A DNA stretch of 64,000 bases from Variovorax boronicumulans (GCF_007677875.1 NZ_VEDO01000001.1:496001-560000); one strand, 5' to 3'. Shown: positions 9,701 through 18,555, counted from the stretch's first letter. Notes: generated by a model from the letters alone, not told the origin. A program made the numbers and translations.

Positions 9701-9731
9701 AAAAGCCGCCCGGTCGCCAGGGCGGCTTTTT
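9701..9731 (-). terminator. Rho-independent terminator, bidirectional-looking
   Basis: Inverted repeat GCCGCC (9706-9711) and GGCGGC (9721-9726) with a 9-base loop, flanked by AAAAA on the left and TTTTT on the right. On the minus strand this is a stem followed by a T-run, placed about 90 bases after the bcp stop and before the PhoH gene, so it most likely ends the bcp transcript. Confidence 0.8.
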
Positions 9732-9819
9732 GGTGGGATGCGCGAGGAGCGTCTCCTAAGGGCATGAAACCATTATGCATGACCCCTGTGACAGCCTCCC
9801 GCGCGGATGACCGCAATGG

Positions 9820-10296
9820 TCAGACGGTCGTCTTGAGCTCCTTGACGGCCGCCAGCACTTCGTCCACGTGGCCCGGCACCTTCAGGCCGCGCCACTCCTG
9901 CTGCAGCGTGCCATCGGCACCGATGAGGAAGGTGCTGCGCTCGATGCCCTTGACCTTCTTACCGTACATGATCTTGTTCTTGACCACGCCGAACATGTGG
10001 CACATCTTCTCTTCGGTGTCGGCGATGAGCTCGAAGGGCAGCTCGAGCTTGGCCTTGAATTCGTCGTGCGACTTCATGTTGTCGCGCGAAACACCGAACA
10101 CCGTGGCGCCGGCTTTCACGAAGTCCTTGTACTTGTCCCGGAACTGCATGGCTTCGGTGGTACAACCGGGCGTGTTGTCCTTGGGGTAGAAGTACAGCAC
10201 CAGAACTTGACCCAGGTGGGAGGTGTTGGAGACTTTCACGCCGCCCGTGGCGTTGGCTTCGAATTCAGGGATGAGTTTGTTGACAACGATCGCCAT
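9820..10296 (-). CDS. bcp: Thioredoxin-dependent thiol peroxidase (Bcp/PrxQ-type peroxiredoxin)
   Basis: 158 aa, typical Bcp length. The peroxidatic cysteine is in the motif NTPGCTTEA near residue 45, with the catalytic Arg in GVSRDN. Bcp reduces organic and hydrogen peroxides with electrons from thioredoxin. In E. coli-type Bcp a resolving Cys sits five residues after the first (CxxxxC); here that position is Met/Ala (CTTEAMQ), so the short-range disulfide is not possible. Another Cys occurs at EEKMCHMF near residue 98, which could serve instead, or the enzyme may work as a 1-Cys type. It is flanked by a terminator downstream and reads away from the Mth938-like gene region. Confidence 0.94.
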   Translation of the reverse strand: MAIVVNKLIPEFEANATGGVKVSNTSHLGQVLVLYFYPKDNTPGCTTEAMQFRDKYKDFVKAGATVFGVSRDNMKSHDEFKAKLELPFELIADTEEKMCHMFGVVKNKIMYGKKVKGIERSTFLIGADGTLQQEWRGLKVPGHVDEVLAAVKELKTTV

Positions 10297-10439
10297 ATGT
10301 TTGAATCTCGGGAGTCGGAAAGTGGTCGACAGCCGCGGGTATTAAGGACTGTGCGGCCCGCGCGGCAACCCTTGATTTTACCCTGAAAATACTTTTCGCG
10401 CTCCCTTGTTACAGGGGGTGCGACAGCGGTGTGCATCCG

Positions 10440-10817
10440 TCACACCGCAGGCTCGAGCAGCAACGCGACCACCACATCACGGCCCTCCTGGGCCAGGATG
10501 TTGTAGGTGCGGCAGGCGGCGGCCGTGTCCATGGTTTCCACGCCGATGCGCTTGGCGATCAAGGGGCGCAGCCATGCGGCCTGTGGAAATCGCAGCCTTG
10601 AGCCGCTGCCGAAGATCACCACCTCGCAATCGATCGCGGCGAGCTGGGCGAAGTGCTCTGCCGTCAGGTCTTCGAAGCGTTTGCAGGGCCAGGCGTCGCG
10701 CTGGCCGCGCGAGCCGATCACCACGCTGTGCTCGATGCGGTCGGCCTGCACCCCGATCCAGCCCGGCCCCAGGGCGGTGATGGTCTGGGCGTTGGATTTG
10801 TCGGGCTGCAGCTTCAT
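10440..10817 (-). CDS. Mth938-like (DUF498) domain protein
   Basis: 125 aa. It matches the Mth938/DUF498 fold family, small proteins with a central beta sheet, recognised by VVIGSRGQ, EVVIFGSGSRLRFP, the GVETMDTAAACRTYNILAQEGR block and a hydrophobic end VVVALLLEP. Homologues include the human complex I assembly factor NDUFAF3 and bacterial proteins often found near secF or nuo genes. No enzymatic activity is established. The start ATG 10817 lies 129 bases from the start of alaA on the other strand, so the two share a divergent promoter region. Confidence 0.88.
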   Translation of the reverse strand: MKLQPDKSNAQTITALGPGWIGVQADRIEHSVVIGSRGQRDAWPCKRFEDLTAEHFAQLAAIDCEVVIFGSGSRLRFPQAAWLRPLIAKRIGVETMDTAAACRTYNILAQEGRDVVVALLLEPAV

Positions 10818-10946
10818 GGGGAGGGGAGGTGTGCGGGCCGGGAGTTGCCGCGAACTGTGGTCAAATTATAGGTTTTCGCTCCAACGGGCGCGCCGGTGGG
10901 GATGTTGCGCAAGCCGCCGGTGGCACGAGGTGCGCCAGAGGACTCC

Positions 10947-12206
10947 ATGAAAACCGTCCAGAAATCCGCCAAGCTTTCCAACGTCTGCTACGACATCCGC
11001 GGTCCCATCATGGACGCGGCCCGCCAGATGGAGGAAGAGGGCCAGAAGATCATCAAGCTCAACATCGGCAACCTGGCGGTGTTCGGTTTCGATTCGCCCG
11101 AAGAGATCCAGCAGGACATGATCCGCAACCTGCCGAACTCGGCCGGCTACTCCGACAGCAAGGGCATCTTCGCGGCGCGCAAGGCCGTCATGCACGAGAC
11201 CCAGAAGCAGGGCATCAAGGGCGTGACGCTGGACGACATCTACCTGGGCAACGGCGCCAGCGAGCTCATCGTGATGGCCACCAACGCGCTCCTCAACGAC
11301 GGTGACGAACTGCTGCTTCCCGCACCCGACTACCCGCTGTGGACGGCCGCGGTGAGCCTGTCCGGCGGCACGCCCGTGCACTACCGCTGCGACGAGGCCA
11401 ATGGCTGGATGCCCGACCTCGATGACATCCGCGCCAAGATCACGCCGCAGACCAAGGGCATCGTGGTCATCAACCCGAACAACCCGACCGGCGCGCTGTA
11501 CTCGGACGAACTGCTCAAGGCGCTCGTAGCCATCGCGCGCGAGCACGGCCTGGTGCTGTTCGCCGACGAGGTCTACGATAAGGTGCTTTACGACGACGCC
11601 CGCCACACGGCGATCGCCAGCCTGTCGGACGACGTGCTCACGCTGACCTTCAACTCGCTGTCCAAGAGCTACCGCAGCTGCGGCTACCGCGCCGGCTGGC
11701 TCGTGGTCTCGGGCGACAAGAAGCCTGCGCGCGACTACATTGAGGGCCTGAACATGCTCTCGAACATGCGGCTGTGCGCCAACGTGCCGGGCCAATGGGC
11801 GATCCAGACCGCGCTGGGCGGCTACCAGAGCATCAAGGACCTCGTGCGCGAGGGCGGCCGCCTGCGCCGCCAGCGTGACCTGGCCTACGAACTCATCACG
11901 GCGATCCCGGGCGTCAGTTGCGTCAAGCCGAGCGCCGCGCTCTACATGTTCCCGCGGCTGGACCCCAAGGTGTATCCGATCGAGGACGACCAGCAGTTCA
12001 TCCTCGAAATGCTGCAGGAGACCAAGGTCATGCTGGTGCAGGGCACCGGCTTCAATTGGCCTTCGCCCGACCATTTCCGCATCGTGTTCCTTCCGCACGA
12101 GGACGACCTGCGTCTGGCCATCGGCCGCATCGCGGCCTTCCTCGAGCAATACCGCAAACGCCATTCCGTTTCTTCTCCCTCCACCGCGCAAGCGGCTCTC
12201 GCATGA
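10947..12206 (+). CDS. alaA: Alanine aminotransferase (AlaA/YfbQ type, PLP-dependent)
   Basis: 419 aa from ATG 10947, preceded by AGAGGA; an upstream in-frame start at 10896 adds 17 unlikely residues. The sequence closely follows E. coli AlaA through KLSNVCYDIRGPI, KLNIGN, GYSDSKG, ELIVMATNALLNDGDE, PAPDYPLWTAAVSLS, NPNNPTGALYS, and the PLP lysine in SLSKSYR near residue 240. It converts glutamate and pyruvate to alanine and 2-oxoglutarate in the cytoplasm. Its stop overlaps the hom start in ATGA (12203-12206), so it heads a translationally coupled amino-acid operon. The alaA-hom-thrC order recurs in betaproteobacteria as far as I recall. Confidence 0.95.
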   Translation: MKTVQKSAKLSNVCYDIRGPIMDAARQMEEEGQKIIKLNIGNLAVFGFDSPEEIQQDMIRNLPNSAGYSDSKGIFAARKAVMHETQKQGIKGVTLDDIYLGNGASELIVMATNALLNDGDELLLPAPDYPLWTAAVSLSGGTPVHYRCDEANGWMPDLDDIRAKITPQTKGIVVINPNNPTGALYSDELLKALVAIAREHGLVLFADEVYDKVLYDDARHTAIASLSDDVLTLTFNSLSKSYRSCGYRAGWLVVSGDKKPARDYIEGLNMLSNMRLCANVPGQWAIQTALGGYQSIKDLVREGGRLRRQRDLAYELITAIPGVSCVKPSAALYMFPRLDPKVYPIEDDQQFILEMLQETKVMLVQGTGFNWPSPDHFRIVFLPHEDDLRLAIGRIAAFLEQYRKRHSVSSPSTAQAALA

Positions 12207-13525
12207 AACCCATCCAGGTCGGCCTTCTGGGCATCGGCACCGTCGGCAGCGGTGTCTTCAACGTTCTCGCTCGCAACCAGCAGGAAATCCGGCGCCGCGC
12301 CGGCCGTGGCATCGAGATCGCGACCGTGGCCGACCTCAACGTCGAGCGCGCGCGTGAGATCGTGGGTGCAGAGACCCAGGTGGTCGCCGACGCACGCGCC
12401 GTGATCGCCGACCCCGCCATCGACATCGTGGTCGAGCTGATCGGCGGCTACGGCATCGCCAAGCAGCTCGTGCTGGAAGCCATCGCGGCCGGCAAGCATG
12501 TGGTCACGGCCAACAAGGCGCTGCTGGCCGTGCACGGCACCGAAATCTTCGCTGCGGCCCAGGCCAAGGGCGTGATCGTGGCCTTCGAGGCGGCCGTGGC
12601 CGGTGGCATCCCCATCATCAAGGCGCTGCGCGAGGGTCTCACGGCCAACCGCATCCAGTGGATCGCCGGCATCATCAACGGCACCACCAACTTCATCCTG
12701 TCGGAGATGCGCAGCAAGGGGCTGGACTTCGACGTGGTGCTCAACGAAGCCCAGCGCCTGGGCTACGCCGAGGCCGACCCGACCTTCGACATCGAGGGCG
12801 TGGACGCCGCGCACAAGGCCACCATCATGTCGGCGATCGCCTTCGGCATCCCGGTGCAGTTCGACAAGGCCTATGTGGAAGGCATCACCAAGCTGTCGGC
12901 CCAGGACATCCGCTATGCCGAGCAGCTGGGCTACCGCATCAAGCTGTTGGGCATCACCAAGCGCGTGGACAAGGGCGTGGAGCTGCGCGTGCACCCCAGC
13001 CTGGTGCCGAGCAAGCGCCTGATCGCCAATGTCGAGGGCGCGATGAACGCCGTGGTCGTGCAGGCCGATGCCGTGGGCACCACGCTGTACTACGGCAAGG
13101 GGGCCGGCAGCGAGCCGACCGCCAGCGCCGTGATCGCCGACCTCGTGGACATCACCCGCCTGGCCACGGCCGACCCCGAGCACCGCGTGCCGCACCTGGC
13201 CTTCCAGCACGACGCGCTGAGCGACCTGCAGGTGCTGCCCATGGGCGAGGTGGTGACCAGCTACTACCTCCGCCTGCGCGTGGCCGACCAGGCCGGCGTG
13301 CTGGCCAAGGTCACGGGCCTGCTGGCCGAGGCCGACATCAGCATCGACGCCGTGCTGCAGCGCGAAGCCGACGACGTGGGCGGCGAGGGCTCGACGCAGA
13401 CCGACCTCATCATCCTCACGCACGACTGCCAGGAAGCCCGCATGGACGCGGCCATCGCCAAGATGCAGGCGCTGCCGACCGTGCTCGCGCCGATCACGCG
13501 CATCCGCAAGGAAGAGCTGAACTGA
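12203..13525 (+). CDS. hom: Homoserine dehydrogenase
   Basis: 440 aa. It catalyses the NAD(P)H reduction of aspartate semialdehyde to homoserine, a branch point for threonine and methionine. The N-terminal Rossmann motif GLLGIGTVGSGV is at residues 7-18, the catalytic domain contains NGTTNFILSEM and GYAEADPTFDIEGVDAAHK, and a C-terminal ACT domain starts near residue 350 (YLRLRVADQAGVLAKVTGLLAE), consistent with feedback by threonine. It is the stand-alone (not aspartokinase-fused) type. ATG overlaps the alaA stop by four bases, and its own stop overlaps the thrC start (TGATG), so alaA-hom-thrC is translated as a coupled unit. Confidence 0.98.
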   Translation: MKPIQVGLLGIGTVGSGVFNVLARNQQEIRRRAGRGIEIATVADLNVERAREIVGAETQVVADARAVIADPAIDIVVELIGGYGIAKQLVLEAIAAGKHVVTANKALLAVHGTEIFAAAQAKGVIVAFEAAVAGGIPIIKALREGLTANRIQWIAGIINGTTNFILSEMRSKGLDFDVVLNEAQRLGYAEADPTFDIEGVDAAHKATIMSAIAFGIPVQFDKAYVEGITKLSAQDIRYAEQLGYRIKLLGITKRVDKGVELRVHPSLVPSKRLIANVEGAMNAVVVQADAVGTTLYYGKGAGSEPTASAVIADLVDITRLATADPEHRVPHLAFQHDALSDLQVLPMGEVVTSYYLRLRVADQAGVLAKVTGLLAEADISIDAVLQREADDVGGEGSTQTDLIILTHDCQEARMDAAIAKMQALPTVLAPITRIRKEELN

Positions 13526-14940
13526 TGCGCTACCTTTCGACCCGCGGCCACCCCGAGCGCAAGCGCTTCTGCGAGATCCTGCTCGAAGGCCTGGCGCCCG
13601 ACGGCGGCCTGTACCTGCCCGAGCAATACCCACAGGTCGATGCAGCGACCTTGGCGCGCTGGCGCCAGCTGCCCTACGCCGAGCTGGCCTTCGAGGTCCT
13701 GGCGCTGTACATCGACGACATCCCGGCCGCCGACCTGAAGGCACTCTGCGCCAAGACCTACACGCGCGAGGTCTTCGGCACCGAGGCCATCGTGCCGCTG
13801 CGCCAGTTGGAAGACGGCGTGTTCCTCGAAGCCCTGTCCAACGGCCCCACGCTGGCCTTCAAGGACATGGCCATGCAGCTGCTCGGCAACCTGTTCGAGT
13901 ACGAGCTGGGCCGGCGCGGCGAGGAACTCAACATCCTGGGCGCCACCAGCGGCGACACCGGCAGCGCGGCCGAATACGCCATGCGCGGCAAAAAGGGGGT
14001 GCGTGTCTTCATGACCTCGCCCTACGGCCGCATGAGCCCGTTCCAGCAGGCCCAGATGTTCAGCCTGCAGGACGCCAACATCCACAACCTGGCTGTGGAC
14101 GGCGTGTTCGACGACTGCCAGGACATCGTGAAGGCCGTCTCCAACGACCTCGCGTTCAAGCGCCAGTACCGCATCGGCACGGTCAACTCGATCAACTGGG
14201 CGCGCTTGCTGGCGCAGGTGGTCTATTACTTCGCAGGCTATTTCCAGGCCACGAAGAATGAGGGCGAGCAGGTCAGTTTCACCGTCCCCTCGGGCAACTT
14301 CGGCAACGTCTGCGCCGGCCATGTCGCGCGCATGATGGGCCTGCCGATCGCCACGCTCGTGGTGGCCACGAACGAGAACGACGTGCTCGACGAGTTCTTC
14401 CGCACCGGCGTCTACCGCGTGCGCGGCAGTGCCGACACGCACGAGACCTCCAGCCCGTCCATGGACATTTCCAAGGCGTCCAACTTCGAGCGCTTCGTGT
14501 TCGACCTGCTGGGCCGCGACGGCGCGCGCACGGCCGCGCTGTTCGGTGCGGGCCTGGCGCAGACGGGCCGCTTCGACCTGTCGGCCGACCCGCTGTTCGG
14601 CCAGGCCGCCACGCGTTTCGGCTTTGCCAGCGGCAAGAGCACGCATGCCGACCGGCTGGCAACGATCCGCGACACGTGGACAGGCTTCGACCAGATGATC
14701 GACACGCACACGGCCGATGGCCTGAAGGTCGCGCGCGAGCACAGGACGGCCGGCGTACCGATGGTCGTTCTCGAAACGGCGCTGCCGATCAAGTTCGCTG
14801 AAACCATCGTCGAAGCGCTCGGCCGCGCACCCGAGCGGCCTGCGAAATTCGACGGCATCGAGAGCCTGCCCCGTCGCGTGCAGCGCGTGCCGGCGGACGC
14901 GCAGTTCGTCAAACGCTACATCGCCGAACACTGCGCATGA
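13525..14940 (+). CDS. thrC: Threonine synthase
   Basis: 471 aa, the long (class II, bacterial/fungal) form. It converts phosphohomoserine to threonine with PLP. Visible landmarks: N-terminal YLSTRG, the PLP lysine in NGPTLAFKDMAMQLLGN near residue 112, GATSGDTGSAAEYAMRGK, the phosphate-binding SGNFGNVCAGH, and ISKASNFERF. The homoserine kinase step is not encoded next to it; thrB must be elsewhere. It begins one base into the hom stop and ends overlapping mobB by four bases, so expression is linked on both sides; the joining to a molybdenum-cofactor gene is functionally unrelated but structurally tight. Confidence 0.98.
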   Translation: MRYLSTRGHPERKRFCEILLEGLAPDGGLYLPEQYPQVDAATLARWRQLPYAELAFEVLALYIDDIPAADLKALCAKTYTREVFGTEAIVPLRQLEDGVFLEALSNGPTLAFKDMAMQLLGNLFEYELGRRGEELNILGATSGDTGSAAEYAMRGKKGVRVFMTSPYGRMSPFQQAQMFSLQDANIHNLAVDGVFDDCQDIVKAVSNDLAFKRQYRIGTVNSINWARLLAQVVYYFAGYFQATKNEGEQVSFTVPSGNFGNVCAGHVARMMGLPIATLVVATNENDVLDEFFRTGVYRVRGSADTHETSSPSMDISKASNFERFVFDLLGRDGARTAALFGAGLAQTGRFDLSADPLFGQAATRFGFASGKSTHADRLATIRDTWTGFDQMIDTHTADGLKVAREHRTAGVPMVVLETALPIKFAETIVEALGRAPERPAKFDGIESLPRRVQRVPADAQFVKRYIAEHCA

Positions 14941-15470
14941 GGGTCGTGGGCTTCGCCGGCTACTCCGGTGCCGGCAAGACCACGCTGATTGAGCGGCTCA
15001 TCCCGCTGCTCAAGGCGCGCGGCGAGGCGGTCTCGGTCGTCAAGCACGCGCACCACGGCTTCGACATCGACACACCCGGCAAGGACAGCTGGCGCCACCG
15101 TGAAGCCGGTGCGCGAGAGGTGGTGATCGCCTCGGACCGCCGGCTGGCCTTGCTGCGCCAGTATGCGGTCGACCAGGCGCCCACCGCGCGCGGCCTCATC
15201 GCCGAGCTGCGCCAGCCAGCGGACTGGGTGCTCGTCGAAGGCTTCAAGCACGAGGACCTGCCGCGCCTGGAACTGCGCCGCGCCGGCGAGCAGCGTCCCG
15301 CGCGCTATCTCGAAGACCCGCATGTGCGCGCCGTGCTGACCGATGCGCCGGCCGGGCTCCAGCCCGCGCCCGCATGCCCCGTGCTGGATCTGAACGACGT
15401 GCCGGCGCTGGCCCGCTGGCTGGCCGACAATGCCGCGCTGTTCGCCCACCGCCCCGACGACGCTCCATGA
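14937..15470 (+). CDS. mobB: Molybdopterin-guanine dinucleotide biosynthesis adaptor MobB
   Basis: 177 aa. P-loop GTPase with the Walker A GYSGAGKTTLIERLIP at residues 7-22, then SVVKHAHHGFDIDTPGKDSWRHREAGA, a diagnostic MobB stretch, and the switch-like VLVEGFKHEDLPRLEL. MobB assists MobA in attaching GMP to molybdopterin to form the bis-MGD cofactor of nitrate and formate dehydrogenase-type enzymes. ATGA overlap with the thrC stop and ATGA overlap with moeA place it inside one coupled run. MobA is not adjacent. Confidence 0.95.
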   Translation: MRVVGFAGYSGAGKTTLIERLIPLLKARGEAVSVVKHAHHGFDIDTPGKDSWRHREAGAREVVIASDRRLALLRQYAVDQAPTARGLIAELRQPADWVLVEGFKHEDLPRLELRRAGEQRPARYLEDPHVRAVLTDAPAGLQPAPACPVLDLNDVPALARWLADNAALFAHRPDDAP

Positions 15471-16711
15471 ACACACCTGCCGCCAAGCTCAAGACCCTGG
15501 ACGAAGCGCTGGCCCAGTTGCTGGGCTACGCCGAGCCGCTGGCCGGCAGCGAAACCGTGTCCACCTTCGACGCCGACCATCGCGTGCTGGCCCGCGATGT
15601 GGTGTCCGGCCTGCAGGTGCCGCCACTGGACAACAGCGCAATGGATGGCTACGCACTGCGCTGTGCCGATGTGCCCGCAACAGGCACGGTGCTGCCCGTG
15701 TCGCAGCGGATCCCGGCGGGGAGCACGGGCACCGCGCTTGCCGCCGGCACGGCCGCGCGCATCTTCACGGGTGCGCCCGTGCCTTCCGGTGCCGACGCCG
15801 TGGTCATGCAGGAAGACTGCGAACTGCAGGGCGACGGCCGCATCCAGGTGCGCACGGTGCCCACCCCGGGCCTGGCCATCCGCCGTGCCGGCGAGGACGT
15901 GGCACTGGGCGCCACCGTGATCGCGCGCGGCACGCGGCTCACGCCGGCCACGCTGGGCATGGCGGCCAGCATCGGCCTGGCGGACCTCCCGGTCGCGCGG
16001 CGCCCGCGCGTGGCCCTGTTCTCCACCGGCGACGAGCTCGTGATGCCGGGCGAGGTGCCGCCCGCCCAGATGCGGCCTGGCGCGATCTACAACTCCAACC
16101 GCTTCTTCCTGCGCGCGCTCTTGCTGCGCCTGGGCTGCCAAGTCAGCGATCTGGGCATCGTGCCGGACCGGCTGGATGCCACCATGGAGGCCCTGCGCAA
16201 CGCGGCCCAGGGCCACGACCTGGTGCTGACCAGCGGCGGTGTCTCGGTCGGGGAGGAAGACCACGTCAAACCCGCTGTACAGGCGCTCGGCCGGCTCGAG
16301 CTCTGGCAGATCGCGATCAAGCCCGGCAAGCCCTTCGCCTACGGCGCGCTCCCTGGTGCCGATGGCGCGGCCTGCCATTTCATCGGCCTGCCCGGCAACC
16401 CGGTGTCTAGCCTCGTCACGTTCCTGATGCTGGTGCGGCCCTTTGTGCTGCAGCTGCAGGGCGCCGCCCGCACGGCGCCCACCGCCGTCCACCTCCCGGC
16501 CGCCTTCGACTGGAAGCGCGCCGACCGGCGCCGCGAGTTTTTGCGCGCGCGCAGGAACGCCGATGGTGCGCTGGAGCTGTTTCCCAACCAGAGCTCCGGC
16601 GTGCTGACCTCGGTGGCCTGGGGCGATGGCCTGGTCGACACCCCGGCCGGCCAGCCGATCGCGCGCGGCGACACCGTGCGTTTCCTGCCCTTCGAGGACC
16701 TGTGGGGATGA
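15467..16711 (+). CDS. moeA: Molybdopterin molybdotransferase
   Basis: 414 aa from ATG 15467, which overlaps the mobB stop (ATGA). MoeA inserts molybdate into adenylylated molybdopterin. Family motifs in order: DNSAMDGYAL near residues 57-66, IFTGAPVPSGADAVVMQED, the linker RRAGEDV, then the MogA-like domain with STGDELV, NSNRFFLRALL, TSGGVSVGEEDHVK and the GLPGNPVSS loop. Downstream, the moaD start overlaps its stop. All four domains are present and no residues look out of place. Confidence 0.97.
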   Translation: MNTPAAKLKTLDEALAQLLGYAEPLAGSETVSTFDADHRVLARDVVSGLQVPPLDNSAMDGYALRCADVPATGTVLPVSQRIPAGSTGTALAAGTAARIFTGAPVPSGADAVVMQEDCELQGDGRIQVRTVPTPGLAIRRAGEDVALGATVIARGTRLTPATLGMAASIGLADLPVARRPRVALFSTGDELVMPGEVPPAQMRPGAIYNSNRFFLRALLLRLGCQVSDLGIVPDRLDATMEALRNAAQGHDLVLTSGGVSVGEEDHVKPAVQALGRLELWQIAIKPGKPFAYGALPGADGAACHFIGLPGNPVSSLVTFLMLVRPFVLQLQGAARTAPTAVHLPAAFDWKRADRRREFLRARRNADGALELFPNQSSGVLTSVAWGDGLVDTPAGQPIARGDTVRFLPFEDLWG

Positions 16712-16959
16712 AGCTGTCCATCCGCTATTTCGCCTCCATCCGCGAAGGCCTGGGCCTGGGCCAGGAGGCGGTGCAGACCGAGGCCGCCACCGTCGGCGCC
16801 TTGCGCGACGAACTGCTCGCGCGCGGCGGGGCCTATGCCGAGCTGCTGGCCCGGGGCCGCGCGGTGCGCGTGGCCGTGGACCAGCAGATGCAGGACGAGG
16901 CCGCCGCGCTGCACGAAGGCGCCGAAGTCGCGTTCTTCCCGCCCGTCACGGGCGGCTGA
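16708..16959 (+). CDS. moaD: Molybdopterin synthase sulfur carrier subunit
   Basis: 83 aa, ubiquitin-like fold protein whose C-terminal Gly-Gly (FFPPVTGG) carries the thiocarboxylate used to turn precursor Z into molybdopterin. The N-terminal strand KLSIRYFASIREGLG is typical. ATG 16708 overlaps the moeA stop; an in-frame GTG at 16702 is also possible. The last 14 bases overlap the end of the opposite-strand DapA-like gene, which separates moaD from its partner moaE at 18073. MoaA, MoaC and MoeB are not in the window. Confidence 0.95.
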   Translation: MKLSIRYFASIREGLGLGQEAVQTEAATVGALRDELLARGGAYAELLARGRAVRVAVDQQMQDEAAALHEGAEVAFFPPVTGG

Positions 16960-17830
16960 GCACGCTGTCGTCCAGCGCACGCAGGCGCTGGCGCAGCGCT
17001 GCGGAAGCCGGCGTCATTGGCGCACGCAGGCGGTCCTCCATCTGCCCGGCCTCGGCCAGCAAGGCCTTGATCGGGCCCGGATTGGGCTCGCCGAACACGG
17101 CCTGCACCCAGGGCAGCAGCGGCTGCCAGAGCGCCCGCGCCTCGGCCAATGCGCCGGCCTGCAGGCGCTCGATCACGTGCACGAAGCGCTCGGTGTGCCG
17201 GTGCGCGCTGGCCGCGATCGCCCCGCTGGCGCCCAGCGCCACGCTGCCGAAGATCTGCGCGTCCTCGCCGGCCAGCACGGCGAGCCGGCCGTCGCCGACG
17301 AGCGCAGCGGTCTTGCCCGCGTCGCCGCCGCAGTCCTTGACGGCCTGGATGCGCGGGTGCGCGGCCAGCGCCAACAGCGTCTCCAGGCGCAGCGCCACGC
17401 CCGTGCGGTAGGGGATGTCGTAGAGCACCAGCGGCACCGGACTGGCATCGGCCAGGGTGCGGAACCAGGTCAGCAGTCCTTCCTGCGAGGGCCGGATGTA
17501 GCACGGCGCGGCCACCAGCACGCCGGCCACCGGCCGCGTGCAGACGGCTTGCAGCTGGGCGCGCACGCCCTGCAGCCGGTAGCCACCCACGCCCATCAGC
17601 ACCGGCAGGCCGCCGGCGGCGGCCAGGGTGGTGTCGAGCACGGCGAGCTGCTCATCGGCCGTCAGCGCGGCGGCTTCGCCGGTGCTGCCGCAGGGCACGA
17701 AGCCGGCCACGCCGCGGCCGGCCAGGTCGCGCACCAGAGCCGCCAGCGCGGCATGGTCGACGCGGTCATCGGCCGTGAACGGCGTGACCAGTGGAATCCA
17801 CAGGCCGGAAAACAGGGAGGAAGAAGGCAC
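16946..17830 (-). CDS. Dihydrodipicolinate synthase/N-acetylneuraminate lyase family protein (DapA-like)
   Basis: 294 aa from GTG 17830, chosen because AAAGGA lies five bases upstream and the length then matches the DapA family (about 292); an ORF extension to 18031 has no family similarity. Class I aldolase TIM barrel: GLWIPLVTPF at the first strand, CGSTGEAAALTADE (substrate carboxylate loop), LYDIPYRTG with the catalytic Tyr, and the Schiff-base Lys in IQAVKDCGGD near residue 165. It could be the lysine-pathway DapA, since the AL/GE context is close, but the family also holds other aldolases and dehydratases; LYDIP replaces the more usual LYNVP. It lies on the opposite strand between moaD and moaE. 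Confidence 0.88.
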   Translation of the reverse strand: MPSSSLFSGLWIPLVTPFTADDRVDHAALAALVRDLAGRGVAGFVPCGSTGEAAALTADEQLAVLDTTLAAAGGLPVLMGVGGYRLQGVRAQLQAVCTRPVAGVLVAAPCYIRPSQEGLLTWFRTLADASPVPLVLYDIPYRTGVALRLETLLALAAHPRIQAVKDCGGDAGKTAALVGDGRLAVLAGEDAQIFGSVALGASGAIAASAHRHTERFVHVIERLQAGALAEARALWQPLLPWVQAVFGEPNPGPIKALLAEAGQMEDRLRAPMTPASAALRQRLRALDDSVLSRP

Positions 17831-17909
17831 AGCAATCCTTTCGATGGGAACAGGCAAGACCGGTGGGGTCGACCATCGAAGGGGAGCGCGCGCGAAGCTC
17901 GTGCAGAAG

Positions 17910-17954
17910 GGCTGCCAGGGGTTCCGTCGCACATCCGACGACGGAACCGCAGCC
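17910..17954. other. Strong long hairpin between the DapA-like gene and moaE
   Basis: Perfect 10-base inverted repeat GGTTCCGTCG (17920-17929) and CGACGGAACC (17939-17948) with a 9-base loop, continued after a 4-base bulge by GGCTGC (17910-17915) with GCAGCC (17949-17954). No T-run follows on either strand, so it does not look like a terminator. It sits in the 242-base divergent intergenic region, in the probable leader of the DapA-like gene or promoter area of moaE. A leader RNA structure or protein-binding site is possible. Confidence 0.6.
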
Positions 17955-18072
17955 CCGGTCAGACGAGCAGCGGTTTGTTCGCTTTTTTCGCGCAGCAGCG
18001 GGCCACGGGTGTGGTGCTGGGGGCGATGCAAGCGGGCATGGGGCGCGAGTGTACATGCGCCAAAATCGCCGC

Positions 18073-18555
18073 ATGTCTCTTCCCCGCGTCAGCATTCAGA
18101 CCGCCGACTTCGACCTTGGCGCGGAGATTGCCGCCCTGCGCGCGCAGGACGCGCGCGTGGGCGCCGTCTGCAGCTTCGTCGGCACCGTGCGCGACCGCCA
18201 TCCCGATGCGCCCGGCCAGGTCACGGCCCTGGAGCTGGAGCACTACCCCGGCATGACCGAGCGCGCCATCGAGGCCATGGTGGACGCCGCCTTCGCCCGC
18301 TTTCCACTCTACGGCGCCCGCGTGGTGCACCGCGTCGGCCCGCTGGCGCCCACCGACCAGATCGTCCTGGTGGCCGTGACCTCGGCGCACCGCGGTGCGG
18401 CGTTCCAGGCTTGTGAATTCCTCATGGACTACCTGAAGACCCAGGCCCCGTTCTGGAAGAAGGAACAGACCCCGGAAGGCGGGCGCTGGATCGACGCGCG
18501 TGTCAGCGACGACGCGGCGCTGGCGCGCTGGGGCATTCAGGCACGCAACGTCTGA
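18073..18555 (+). CDS. moaE: Molybdopterin synthase catalytic subunit
   Basis: 160 aa from ATG 18073. Large subunit of molybdopterin synthase, which with MoaD adds the dithiolene sulfurs to precursor Z. Conserved stretches: [12 protein letters not shown] near residue 30-42, [47 protein letters not shown] and the catalytic-lysine region [15 protein letters not shown] near 130. The gene stands alone on the plus strand, separated from moeA-moaD by the antisense DapA-like gene; it must be transcribed from its own promoter in the 17831-18072 region. An alternative ATG 21 bases upstream adds seven residues without a better ribosome site. Confidence 0.96.
   Translation: MSLPRVSIQTADFDLGAEIAALRAQDARVGAVCSFVGTVRDRHPDAPGQVTALELEHYPGMTERAIEAMVDAAFARFPLYGARVVHRVGPLAPTDQIVLVAVTSAHRGAAFQACEFLMDYLKTQAPFWKKEQTPEGGRWIDARVSDDAALARWGIQARNV

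Noticed and set aside
12658..13524. Possible long N-terminal extension of threonine synthase
   Set aside because: The added residues are an out-of-frame reading of hom and contain no ThrC similarity; ATG 13525 gives the correct N-terminus.
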